DNA of 64,000 nt. Origin: Diabrotica undecimpunctata (Eukaryota > Arthropoda > Insecta > Coleoptera > Chrysomelidae). The notes beneath the pieces were generated by a model. The model saw only the letters and a program-made list of their open reading frames with translations. It searched no databases and was not told the origin of the DNA. The position numbers and the translations under genes are program-made. The stretch covers positions 13,874,377-13,938,376 of the forward strand of contig NC_092810.1 of assembly GCF_040954645.1 (NCBI RefSeq). Reading direction: 5' to 3'. The first letter of the stretch is position 1. The number at the start of each line of letters is the position of its first letter. Shown here one piece after another: positions 21,056 to 31,859 of the stretch.

Positions 21056-24000
21056 GGGTAGCAGCACCATTTTTGGCCACTTCACCGTTTGTGGCCATCT
21101 AAACCAATAATCGAATATAATAAGGTCCGAGTTTACCGCCTTTACGGAAATCGGAAGAATTTCGACTATATTCGTTCTAACACGATGGCTCTACAATTTG
21201 CGACTTATTCTGCTTTACAGGTTAGTTTCTACTTATTCTTGAAGTAGGTGACACTGTGTATTAGACCTTCTGTTAACGATATACGTAAGAAAACAGGTAA
21301 GTTTATTTAAGCTGTATTTAAACCAAATATCAACGTATGATTTTAAGTTTTGGGTATGATTTCTTTACGATTTCATCTGTTTTTAAACTCCTTATTTTAT
21401 CTCGATACATTATTAAATTGGGTGACCACAAATGGAACACCTATTTTTGTATTCACACCATTAATGGCCATTTGCTGGCTACTATTAGAACACTTCTGAC
21501 CTATTTGTGGCCACAGTAACTGTTTAATAGTGGCTATTAATGGAACAGTTAAATCCAATTTTCGTCATATGACATAATTTACTGACTACTTTAAAAACAC
21601 GCGTGTTCCCATAGTAGCCAGTTATACTTTACAGGGTGTTTTACTCGCAACGGACCGTTCGTTAACAAAATGATTTAAGAATATTTTGTAATAATCAAGG
21701 TATCCAAAAATGGGGTTGTAAAACAAAAATATAATTTTTTTATGGAGAACCCTTGAGTATGCATTTACTATACATTGACATTTATTTAAAACAAATAAGA
21801 AACCATACCGTTACCGGTAAAACATCATGTACATAAAAATATAACTAATAATTTATTTATAAATGTTTGTTATTATTACAGATAATGGCATGGAGTAAAA
21901 AGAAAATTGAAATCAAGAAAAAAAATAATAATGTACGACAACGACCAAAACGAACATTTTTTCAATACGAACCTCAGCAAGTAAAGAATGCATTGGAAGC
22001 TATTCGAGGTGGAATGAAAGTAAGTACAGCATGTAATTTGTATGAAGTACCCCGTTCCACAATACGCAATAAGTTAAGTGGAAGAGCTCCAGAAACATCA
22101 GGCAAAGTCGGAAGAAGTCCAGTTTTAGGGAAGATCATAGAAGATCGGCTGGTACACTGGATCAAAACTACAGCTAAAATGGGTTTTTCTATTTGTCGAG
22201 AAGGCCTTTATTTTTCAATAAAAAAATTGGTAGAAACAGTCAACTAAAAACCCCTTTTAAAGCAAATACTCCTGGGAGGAAGTGGTTTCATCTATTTATG
22301 CGTAGATTTCCAGAACTCTCATTAAAGCAGTCTGAATACATAAATAGAGCCAGATCATTAATTACTAAAGAAAAAATCCGAAACTGGTTCAAAGAAACTT
22401 TGGATTTACTTGGAGATGATAAGCATGTTTTGGATGATCCGGCAAGAATCTGGAATATGGATGAGACGTCTTTCTATTTATGTCCAAAAGGCGGTTTAAT
22501 TTTAGCGGAGAAAGGTCTTGCAGTTTACAATACTTCATCCTCCTCGGACAAAGAAAATATAACCACTTTAATAACAGCAAATGCTTTAGGGAAAATGGCA
22601 CCACCCCTTACACATTTTAAATATGATCGGCTTCCTGAGAAGATCTGCAAAAATATTCCAAGAGACTGGGGAGTTGGAAAATCACCCAAAGGATGGATGA
22701 CATCAAAGTGTTTTTACGAATACTTTTCAAATGTGTTTATTCCTTTTATTCACGAAAGTAATATTGCGTTGCCGATTATAGTTTTTTTGGACGGACATTC
22801 CTCGCATTTAAGTTTGCCTTTAAGTCGATTGTGCATTGAGAATAAAATTATAGTTGTGTGTTTACATCCAAATACGACACACATCCTTCAGCCGTTGGAT
22901 GTCAGTTTCTTTTTTCCGTTAAAAAGTAAGTGGAAAACTGAAGTAAAAATGTACAGATTTCACAACGGCAGAGATGTCAAAAAACATGACATTCCACAAC
23001 TCCTTCAAAAAATTATGGATGAAACTGATTTTACTAAATCTCTACAAAATGGGTTTAAAACATGTGGACTTTTTCCGTTTTCTGCTAATAACGTAGATTA
23101 TTCTAAAATCACATTAAAGAAAGAACCCATAGTAGTCTCTAGCAAAACGAAAACTTGTCTGACACATTTAAAATATTTGGAGTCTAAAATTCATCCCGAC
23201 GTTTTAAAACAATTCAAACAGTCCAAATACGATGCTTTTGATGAATCATTGTACAATATATGGGTACAGTTTAAAAACGAAGAAGATTTATTACATAACC
23301 CTATTGAGAGTGTCAGCAAATTGTCGGCTGAGGAAATTCCTAACCATTATATGGTAGACAATTCCATTGTAATTGAAGTGGAAGATAATAATGTACTAAC
23401 ATCAACTCCAACAGTCTCTAATATTGTAGAATTTGACTTTCCAGAGTATAATAATCCTTCCTTTAAAGAAAGCAGTTTCATAGACAATGCTACAGAAATG
23501 TTAATAGATAAAGAGTTAGCAAAAAATTCTGATGTGGTTATGGACAATGAATCGATGGATCTATTGGAAAATAGCAGTGTTATTAATAAATTGACGGACT
23601 CGCCTATACCTTCAAATGTTGACTTAATGACTTCATCTGTTGGTACTACCATTGTCTATACTCCGAAAAGAAGGCCTGTAGACCTATTAAGTAACATTCT
23701 AATTTATCCCAGTGACGAAAACATTTCCAAGAAAACCAGAAAGCGTGAAATCTTACCTTCTGTGCTAACACGTAATACATATTTGGAACTTGCGGTGGCT
23801 AAAGAAAAAGAAAAAGAACTTGAAATGCAAAAAAAAAGAAAAAAAGAAGCATGACAAAGAGGCGAAAAGAGCCTGTAAAGAAGAGAATCTAAAAAAAACT
23901 TCTAGGAAAAATGGAATTAAGATAAAATCTAAAGAGACTAAAAAAACCGAACTAATAAACAAAACAGTTTCCTTGAGTAATGTAAAGGCCCCTGAAGATG

Positions 24001-24831
24001 TAAAACAAGTAATTGGAAACGGGTTAGAAAAGACCAATCTCACACAAGAATCAGGGGAGGAACCTGTCTGTGAGGAGGCCAAAAATATACAGAATGTAGT
24101 TGAAGAGAACCCTCTTGACATATGTACTGCGGACAAAGTATCTACATACGTAATTGTACAGTACGAAAGTAAGTTTTTCCCAGGAATAATTACTGACGAA
24201 AAAAATGGCAAGGTTTTATTCAGCACAATGGAAAACTATGGGAATGATTGGAAGTGGCCACAAAAAAAGGATGAAATTTGGTATGAAAAGGATGAGCTAA
24301 TGGAAGAAATTCAACCACCTTTAAAAAAAAATTCAAGGGGTTACTTTTTTGTTGAAGAGATCAATAAATATTATAAATTTTAGTAATTCGTGTTGATTAA
24401 AACTGTTGTAATAACAATTTTTTTTATTAAAACTACTATCCTTTTCATGTAATTTTATTAACATTTCTAGTAATTAAATATAATTTTTCTACCTTTAGTA
24501 AAGAAATGTGTTAGGTAACTAAAAATACTAGAAACTATCATCCTTATCTATGTAGAATTAAACAAATGGCCACAAATGGTTTCTGAATAAACCACATTAG
24601 GAGCAAAGTGGTCAAAAATGGTACAAAGTTAGTTTTTATATGCTTTCTGAATTAAAAATACCTAACAAAATGTCCTTATAATTTAGCTTCAAACGTAAGT
24701 GGCTATTAAATCAAACAAAGTTAACGTCATACGTTTGCTCAATTACAAGTCCGCAGCTCTAATTTTTGATTTTTAATGATTTATTAAGGCCAAGAAATTC
24801 CTTAAGATGGCCAAAAATGGTGCTGCTACCC
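21056..24831 (+). mobile_element. Full-length pogo/Tigger DNA transposon (3776 bp)
   Basis: The left end GGGTAGCAGCACCATTTTTG and the right end are perfect inverted repeats of 24 bp (21056-21079 and 24808-24831), flanked by TA at 21054-21055 and 24832-24833, the target duplication of the Tc1/mariner superfamily. Copies of a TGGCCACAAATGG-like motif occur near both ends in both orientations, probably transposase binding sites. The single transposase gene fills the centre. The element lies in the 3' region of a piggyBac relic. Terminal repeats are identical, so it is relatively young, but its gene has two frameshifts. Confidence 0.95.
21885..24383 (+). pseudogene. pogo/Tigger transposase, two frameshifts
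   Basis: The N-terminus (MAWSKKKIEIKKK) leads to a psq-type helix-turn-helix (ALEAIRGGMKVSTACNLYEV, PRSTIRNKLSG). The CENP-B-like second HTH region (PGRKWFHLFMRRFPELSL) and a DDE_1 catalytic domain follow. Catalytic aspartates are in NMDETSF (codon at 22460), VFLDGHSSH (22790) and LQPLDVSFF (22898), a DD35D spacing. A one-base deletion near 22242 separates the HTH frame from the 22193-23854 frame. A second slip in an adenine run at ~23828-23846 separates off the Lys-rich C-terminus, which ends with FFPGIITDEKNGKVLF and KWPQKKDEIWYEKDEL. The latter resembles a domain seen at the end of other insect pogo proteins. A spliced 5' exon at 21185-21220 is possible. Confidence 0.9.
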
Positions 24832-24947
24832 TATTACAAAGAAAAAAAAGGTACATTTTGCACATTTCTATTAAAAACAACACCTCGTTATTTTATTCAT
24901 GGTTTTAATTTCGTTTTGATAAATAATTTTGAGCAATAATGGGTTAA

Positions 24948-25960
24948 CATACTTTTTAATATCTATTTTTTTATGTCTGACAATTTAACACTTTTCTTAT
25001 TGTTGGATAATAATTTAAAACAACAACCAAATTACAGAAAAGGTTATAGCCGGAATGATTTTCCCTAAAAAAACACAATACCCTATCGTAACCGAAATTG
25101 ATTTTTTTATTATTATTCTGGGTACAAACCCTCAGATAACCTTCTACAATCGCTAAATCTTCCGGGTTATTCAGTAAAAGAAAACATTACACGCTTTAAT
25201 ACAAAACACACAAACATGAGAGATCGTTTTTAGACCCAACCACATTTCCTTCGTTGAAAAGATAAACTTAAAAGGAAACAATCCGACCCTACGGGCAGAA
25301 AAAGTGCGCCTCTGTACCGTTGGAGGCAATCTACCTCGCGCTTGAAGGGCAACCTCCCTTTTAAATCGTCGGGATTTTTTCCCTACCGACCACAGCGACT
25401 AATCAAGCTGGCTGATGCATTGGCCCTACATCGTCACGCTTACCTGGTTTTCACGTTATTTTTCCAACGCATTTTTCACATTCAATTGGGGTAATGTTGG
25501 GGGGATTTCGGCAAAATGACTTTTCTCTTCATTAGATGCGATTTCGCCGTTATTCGCCGCCTAGATCGTATCCTGCGGTGTTTTATCCAATAAAAGCTCG
25601 CCAAAGAAAAATCTGCGTTATCTCTAAGGATATGAAAAACTTAATACAGAGATAAAAATAAGAAATGTTTGGAGTTCCCGAGGGATAGGAAGTTGAGGTT
25701 ATTATTGTTACTTTTTCGGAGGCGTTTAATGAAAACTGTCGACTGGCAACAGATATATTTAATTAAATTTAAAGACAACTAAGGAGTGGCTCAAGACAAT
25801 TTCAATTTTTAGTCATACTTGTCAAGTGATTATGCGAATGTAAATTTTATAACGAAACTAGTTTAGTAAAAAACTTCAGATTATAACTAACGGTCTATGC
25901 ATGTTTTTACATCTCTACTTGAGCTTACCTTTACAACACAAATATATTTTAATACGATAT
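24948..25960. other. Unassigned stretch, partly GC-richer
   Basis: No protein pattern found. 25250-25620 is less AT-rich than the surroundings and looks like single-copy DNA rather than a decayed TE, but no gene or structured RNA is recognised. Confidence 0.35.
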
Positions 25961-26685
25961 TGTAACGATACTCTGATCGTTTAACAGTTCGAGCCGTGGG
26001 AGTGTCAATATTTGCGCATCCACTTCTACAACGTGACGGCGAAGTGGGAATCAGAACGGCTATTTAAGGCGTGTGAATAGCGGAATTAGATAGTCTTGTA
26101 GCTAGCGCTCTAGGCTCCCTGACTCGCCGGTGTAGTGAACCTGCGAGCCATGCTGGACAGAGAGAGTTCCGTATTGAGAATCATACTCTGTCCCTAAACA
26201 AGCGGAACCCATCGGTATTGCGTATTGAGCATTACCGTGGATCTGCACAGAACCAACCGGGACAGAGAGATTTCCGTATTGAGGATCATACTCTGTCCTT
26301 AGCCAAGCGGAACCCGTCGGTGTTGTGTATTGAACATTGCCATGGGTCTACACAGCTAAATATTTTGTTTGCGAGCGTATTCGGAGCTTTCGCTGAATTG
26401 AAGCGAAAGCGAGTATAAATCTGCTCGCGATCGATTTCCCCCATTTCGTTTCTTATTAATACTAATTAATTTCTTTTCTTTTATAGACGTTCTCGAAGGA
26501 CTTCGTTTATCGCGGGATCCAGACGGGGACGTAGAATTCGTTTTAGTTTTATTCATTGTATAAGTATACAACGTAGAATTCCTTTTTATTTTTATTTATT
26601 GTAGGTATACTAAATTAATAGATTTATTTTTATTTCAAACCTGTGTTTTACTAAGTCTGTCGCCCCGAAAGACCTACCCATTACA
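25961..26685 (+). mobile_element. Solo LTR (725 bp)
   Basis: The sequence begins TGTAACGA and ends CCCATTACA, the TG...CA ends of an LTR, and is flanked by ATAT on both sides (25957-25960 and 26686-26689), a 4-bp target duplication. No coding sequence, primer-binding site or polypurine tract adjoins it, so it is best read as a solo LTR left by recombination. A TATA-like box TATAAAT is at 26414-26420. The first 182 bases match the cut-off LTR at 1-181 in the opposite orientation. Superfamily (Gypsy or BEL/Pao) cannot be told from an LTR alone. Confidence 0.85.
26155..26360 (+). repeat. 105-bp tandem duplication inside the LTR
   Basis: A unit starting GGACAGAGAGA at 26155 recurs at 26260, each including CCGTATTGAG and CATACTCTGTCC. 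The two copies are clearly diverged, so the duplication is older than the near-identical LTR pair. Such repeats in the U3 part of LTRs often hold promoter or enhancer sites; here that is only a possibility. Confidence 0.8.
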
Positions 26686-26689
26686 ATAT

Positions 26690-28529
26690 ATCAGGGATCT
26701 TTTACTATTTAACAAAAAAACGTGGCTTCAAATTAAAGTATATATTTTAAATAGTTGCTTTTGAGGAAAGAGTAGACAACAGGAAAATAAATTTATAAAA
26801 AAAATCTATAAATTTTAAAGCAAGTGTTATAATTATATTTTCAAAATAAATCATGTCATATAATTTTAGAATATGAAATAAAAAATATACCATAAGTACA
26901 CGATAATCAGAATAATGAAAAATTAAGCATCCATTAAATTATACACCCAAAATTATCATTAAAAAATTAAATAAACTTATATCCAAATTAAAGACCTCTA
27001 ATTCTTTCATTTACTTTTTTACTAGTGACTAAAAATTTTATATTTACTTTAATTTTTAATTAAGAAAAACAAACAATTAAAAATAAATAACTCTAATCTA
27101 AATAGATGGTCGTAATTGATAGTATCTGTTTACTAAATAATAACGAAACGTGTTGTCTTTAAAACGACTGACTCCACCTTATTCTCCTTGGATTGTGACC
27201 TGTCAACATCGCTCGTACTTCCCAGTTTCTCCAAATACTCCTGCTCTCTCCTTTGCCTATCGTTTTCGACAAAACAATTCTACAACTGTATTAATCTTTG
27301 CTCAACTCCTCACTCAAACTCCTAACTAAAGGAATAATTAATTCTCTTCAGACACAAGGATATCTCACCTAATCGAGTGATCATATAAACTATACATCAT
27401 TTTTTCACTTACAGTATGTCATCTATTTCTTCAACTTCTTTTGCTTGCTATTACAGTTGGACCTCTTTCAACAAACACAAAATACAACTTTTCACGAAAT
27501 TTACTTTTTGGAAACTTTGCTAATTAGCACCGTCGTATCAGAAAAAGTGTAGTATCGTATCCAGGTTTTCAAACCACAATATCCATGTCTTCTCCTGCAG
27601 AACTCATATCGATCTTTTAAACCTCTCTCTATATTCTTTAAACCAATCAATATCTATCTCATTTTAACCGTTTTCCACCAATTAAATGTAAATGTTGTCA
27701 CAAATAACCCACTGCTACCGAAATATTCATTAATCAACATTTTTTAATAGAAGGTCTTAAAAATGTGTAATCAAAAACTTCTCTGTTCTAAGTATCAAAC
27801 TATCAGCATACCAGCAACTCTTTCTCCAAAACACGAGCAGGTCTCTTTTACCAGTACTCGTACATACAACCTCCAAAATTCTCTCCTCTCTTTCATATAC
27901 TAACAATCTACTAAGACTTAAGTATTTTTTTTACTTGGTGTCGCAAATATTTTTAATAGTTATAGTTCTTGTTACTTACTCACTTGGACTTTATTGAATG
28001 AAGTAGGTATTCGACTTCTCAACTTTGACCTATCTCTCGTTCCACCTTTCAGCCACCCACTTCTAACTATTAACATCACTGGTACTTGCTTCTTAACTGA
28101 CTACACAAAACTTCACTTGCTTATTTCGTATGATCATCACATAATAATCTTTTCTACTTCAAACTTTCAAAACATTCACTCTCTTTTATCCCCATTCCAA
28201 ACTCGCCAACCAATCAGAAAATTCTTATATCCCGCCTCTTATTTTACATCAGATAAAGCCAAGCATCGCTTCTAAATAACTTTCTTTGAAAATGATAACG
28301 GTTTTATCGTATACTTTCTAAATACAATAACTACCTGGTGGCTTTGGCCTTTCCACCGAAACAAAACCAAAGGCTTTTAAAATATAAAATCTACAAATAC
28401 CGCGAAATAATTGTCTATTGACATTTAAGTATTTATTAATGTTTTTCACTCCTTCAAGGTAAAACCCATTATGGATAAACCCACTGCTTAGTACTAACTA
28501 TTTACAAATCGATATACAGGACGTTGCAA
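26690..28529. other. Unassigned AT-rich and pyrimidine-rich DNA
   Basis: 26690-27150 is very AT-rich. From about 27160 to 28320 the plus strand is strongly pyrimidine-rich (many CTTC, CTCC, ACTC words), a strand asymmetry also seen at 35370-35900. An open frame at 27994-28275 has no recognisable homology. No terminal repeats or coding domain were identified. Confidence 0.35.
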
Positions 28530-28591
28530 ATTTATGTGCTCGCAACAAAGAAAAAAATATATAATAAAATGTGTGTATAAGATAAAAGGCA

Positions 28592-28635
28592 ACCGTATAT
28601 ACGTATTTCTGACTACTGGTCGTCTTGAGTACGGT
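28592..28635 (-). ncRNA. Decayed hammerhead-like core (left arm)
   Basis: On the minus strand: ACCGTA (stem I), CTCAAGA where CTGAAGA would be expected, GAC/GTC stem II, GAAA, palindromic ATACGTAT stem III, A17, then TACGGT, which pairs with ACCGTA. The core has one mutated base (G5 to C), which should abolish activity. Confidence 0.5.
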
Positions 28636-28978
28636 GCAGCTAAGTTAGAAAAGGAGCATGTTAACTTGAAAAAAGATTACTACGGGAGCAATGCGACCAA
28701 TTTGTGGCAATAATAATGGAAGACTCTGAGGTTTCCAGAGCAACAAGAAAACATCCACGGAAGAAGCTAAGATACTTGAGGAAAGTAATGCCAAATGTTT
28801 AGAAAAGTTAGAAGTTATTGGCATAGCTCGCAACAAAGGAAAAAAAAGTGTAATAAAATAGGTCTCGCTATTAACACGTAATAACCTTTTCTTGTTGGTT
28901 GAAACGTTCTAAACATTTAGCATTCCTTTAGTCTGTTCCATGTTCCAAGTTAACATGCTCCTTTTCTAACTTGGCTGC

Positions 28979-29022
28979 ACCGTACTGAAGACGACCAATA
29001 GTCAAAAATACGTATATACGGT
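28979..29022 (+). ncRNA. Decayed hammerhead-like core (right arm)
   Basis: ACCGTA (28979-28984), CTGAAGA (28985-28991), stem II GAC/GTC, AAAA in place of GAAA (29005-29008), ATACGTAT (29008-29015), A17 at 29016, TACGGT (29017-29022) closing a 6-bp stem I. The left-arm copy keeps GAAA while this one keeps CTGAAGA, so each preserves what the other has lost. Confidence 0.5.
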
Positions 29023-29115
29023 TGCCTTCCATCTTATACACATATTTTATTATATATTGTTTTTCCTTTTTTGCGAGCTATGCCGATACCTTCTAACTTT
29101 ATTTTGCTTTAACTC

Positions 29116-30004
29116 AAATTAACCTTTTCTTGTTACCATACAAATACATATTAAATCCAATCCGTTTTAAGCAATGATTTCAATTTTATAGAAGCAAGTA
29201 ACCAAACATGCATCGGAACAATATCAGAGCGACGCATGCCATAACATATTCATGTAACACTGCTATCAAAATAAATATTCTATAAAAACTCGTTTCCTGT
29301 TGTTCTGCTAACATTTAAATTGTAAATTATATAAAATGTCCATTGTTGATAGGGCCATATACGATATGTATGACATATACATACGAGTATATTATACGTT
29401 TCAATGTTTTAAAAATACATGTGTTAATAAACGTGAATTCACTTTTATTGATATTCATGAATATACCATCAAATGTCCTAACAGACATTTCATTAGAAAA
29501 GTACTTAAAAGTTTGTTAAATCGTGTAAGAACCAAAGCCTTGTTTAGCCTAATTTTAACTCTAGCAAATAACATTTCCTTTGCATTTTAAGGGCAATGTA
29601 AAAAAGAAATCCTAAATATTTATCAGAGTATCTTTTACGGGCTATAATTTTTTAATTCGTTGACTTTATGATTCTAAAGGCATTCTATTTCTAGGGTAGT
29701 CCCAGAATTATTGGACTTAACAGAGAAGAGACAAAAATTTTGTTGTTGTTCAATAAGTTTGATATGTTATTAACTGCCAATATCACTTCTTGATGGTTGA
29801 AAAAAATCTTTGACAACTGAGCCAAGTTTACGAACAGAAAATATTCCAAGGAGACCAAATCTCATCTGGCAAAAAGGATGCCTAAGGTAGATCCCTTTTA
29901 TATGAACTAGCTATCAAACATATTTACATATTGCAAAATTAACTGGAAAAATTCACAATACAAGAGTCAGATAAAGAACAAATAAATAACAGCATTAACC
30001 CAAA
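29116..30004. other. Unassigned AT-rich stretch
   Basis: The open frame 29336-29590 has no family resemblance. 29690-29990 may be decayed repeat DNA. No other feature. Confidence 0.3.
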
Positions 30005-31855
30005 AAACATCATCATCATCATCATTGGCTCCACAACCCATGGTGGGCCTTGGCCTGCTCAAGGATAAGTCTCCATTCTCTCCTATTCTTCGCCTCGACT
30101 TTCCAGTTTCGTACTCGCAACATTCTCAACTCTTCCTCCACCTGATACTTAAATCGTGCTCTGGGTCTGCCTTTCCTTCTCACTCCATCTATTCTTTGGT
30201 TATAAATATGTTTTGGCGGCTCCATCTCAGTCATTCTCTCTATGTGACCTAACCACCCCAGCTGGTTTATTTTGATGGACCTAGTAATATCAGGATTGTC
30301 AAACAGGCGGTAAAGTTCGAAATTACAGCGTCTACGTCTCCTGTACTCCTCCAAAGATATGCCGAAAGATTTTACGTTCAAAGCATCTTAAACGTTCTTC
30401 ATCGCTCTTTGTCATCGTCCATGTTTCCGATGCGTAGGTGAGGGTGGGCTTGAAAAGAGTTCTGTATATCACTAGTTTTGTTATTTTTGTAACTAGGCTT
30501 GTTAAAAATTGTTTTAATCCATAATAGGCTCTATTTGCCAGATATATCCGTCTGTTAATTTCTGCACTTATTGCATTATTCTGATTAATTTGTGAGTCTA
30601 GTTATATAAACTCTCTTACTCCTTCGAAAGTACATGTTCCGATCGTTGGACTGTAGTTGTCACATATTGTTTGATCTTCTTTCTTGTGAATAGGTACAAT
30701 TATACCTACATTCCAGTCTTCTGGCCACTTGATTTGCTTCCAGATCAGTTCTACCAGTCTACATATACAGTATGTCAGGTTTTTTTTGTCATGTTCCAAA
30801 AGTTTTGAAGAAATGCCATCTGCCTCAGGAGCTTTGTTTTCTTTCAATTTTTGTATCTCTTGGATGACTTCTACCTCTGGTGGGATGTTATCTTTCTCGC
30901 TTTCGTCGTCAATGTCCTCGAGTTGAATTTTTGATTCGTGGAGCCCTATCTCACCTCTTATATTTAGCCTTTCCTCGAAGTTGTCTGCCCATCTTTCTAG
31001 TATCTGGTCCTGATCACCAATGATCTACCCTGGTCTATTTCTAAGGATTGATTATCTAGGTTTGAATTCTTTCCTGTTATGGTTAATTCTTTTGTAGAAC
31101 TTTCGCGTTTCTGTTTGTATCTTATAGTTCTCTAGTTTTTTTAGTTGGCTCTCTATATGCTCTTTTTTCTTTTTTTTTAAGTATTCGTTTTTTCTTCTCG
31201 TATCAGCTGCCTATACTCTTCCTCTGTTTGTCTCGTTCCTCGCCCTTGGAGTCTTTTATATGTCTGATTTTTTCTTTGCGTTGCTTGTGAGCATTCCTTA
31301 TCATACCAGTGTGACCTTAATTTTTTACGTTTTTGCTTTCCTATAACTTCAGTTGCCACTTCTTCCAATATGTCTCTACACTGCCTCCAATAGTTGTTAA
31401 TATCTTCAACTATAACCTCCGTGCAGCCTTCCAGCTGGCTTTTGAAACTTTCCTCGAATCTCTTAGCTATCTCAGGGTTCTTCAACGCTTCTACTTTAAA
31501 CCTTTCCTTTTTAACTCCTTTTTCTTTCTTTGCATTGGAGATTCTAACTCTTAGCTTAGCTTGTAGTAGGTAATGGCCGTGTCTATGTCCCGCGTCTTGC
31601 ACGTACGTCTATTACGTCTCTGAATTGTCTTGCGTCAACCACCGCTTGGTCGATTTGGTTTACTGTATTCCCATCTGGACTTCTCCATGTTCCCTTATGT
31701 ATATCTTTGTGCCTGAAGCATGTGGAGTCAATCACCGTGTTCATTGAGGAGGCTAAGTATATTAGTCGAGTTCCGTTGTTGTTTGTCTCTTCATGTAAAC
31801 TGTGAATTAAGACGTTTGTGTCATTTCTACGACAAACAACAAACACGATCATTTA
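30005..31855 (-). pseudogene. LINE C: endonuclease, RT N-terminus and C-terminus, RT core deleted
   Basis: From 31855 leftward: ETNNNGTRLIYLASSMNT, GTWRSPDGNTVNQIDQAVVD (endonuclease C-terminus), then after a frameshift the HGHYLLQAKLRVRISN region and a linker with LEEVATEVIGKQKRKK. The RT start follows (ENKAPEADGISSKLLEH, WPEDWNVGIIVPIHKKED, CDNYS). It is joined directly to GTCTFEGVREFI, LDSQINQNNAISAEINRR, LFKPTLTYASETWTMTKS and the end LGWLGHIERM, GRPRARFKYQVEEEL, AKAHHGLWSQ. The central RT with its YADD box is therefore deleted. A (CAT)n run at 30008-30022, (ATG)n on the coding strand, forms the 3' tail. The minus-strand stop is at ~30022. Confidence 0.85.
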
Positions 31856-31859
31856 ATAA

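Larger units (their letters stand above)
20700..24943 (+). pseudogene. piggyBac-like C-terminal relic, 3' end interrupted by pogo element
   Basis: At 20725-20972 the frame gives LEFYSRIMEALLIAPDIPTP, an untranslatable patch, and a Cys-rich tail RKCRKCDKCTKYQCIKC ending HPEQCFVNYIKL. A Cys-rich C-terminal domain like this is usual in piggyBac transposases, where it binds the terminal repeats. The DNA continues to 21053, is interrupted by the pogo element 21056-24831, and resumes at 24834. It ends in GAGCAATAATGGG next to TTAA at 24944-24947, the same AATGGG-TTAA terminus seen at 4582 and 50740. Joining the two sides is inference from these termini. The N-terminal and catalytic parts are missing. 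Confidence 0.6.
28530..29115. repeat. Imperfect inverted-repeat element with two hammerhead-like cores
   Basis: The arm at 28535-28675 is repeated in inverse at about 28940-29090: both contain GCAACCGTATATACGTAT, the ACGGTGCAGC region and a GGAGCATGTTAAC segment. The inner part (28790-28930) also shows shorter inverted matches (CTCGCAACAAAGGAAAAA; CTAAACATTTAG). A coding-like stretch between the arms is too decayed to assign. Each arm includes a decayed hammerhead-like core, described separately. Inverted, LTR-like arrangements with hammerheads are known for Penelope-like elements; that link is inference. Confidence 0.65.

Noticed and set aside
23765..24226. Minus-strand 153-codon open frame
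   Set aside because: It is antisense to the Lys-rich C-terminus of the pogo transposase.
1..26142. Inverted LTR pair as ends of one composite element
   Set aside because: The right LTR is a solo LTR with its own target duplication, and the DNA between contains unrelated TEs in both orientations.
26218..26418. Open frame within the LTR
   Set aside because: It lies inside the duplicated U3-like region and has no protein resemblance.
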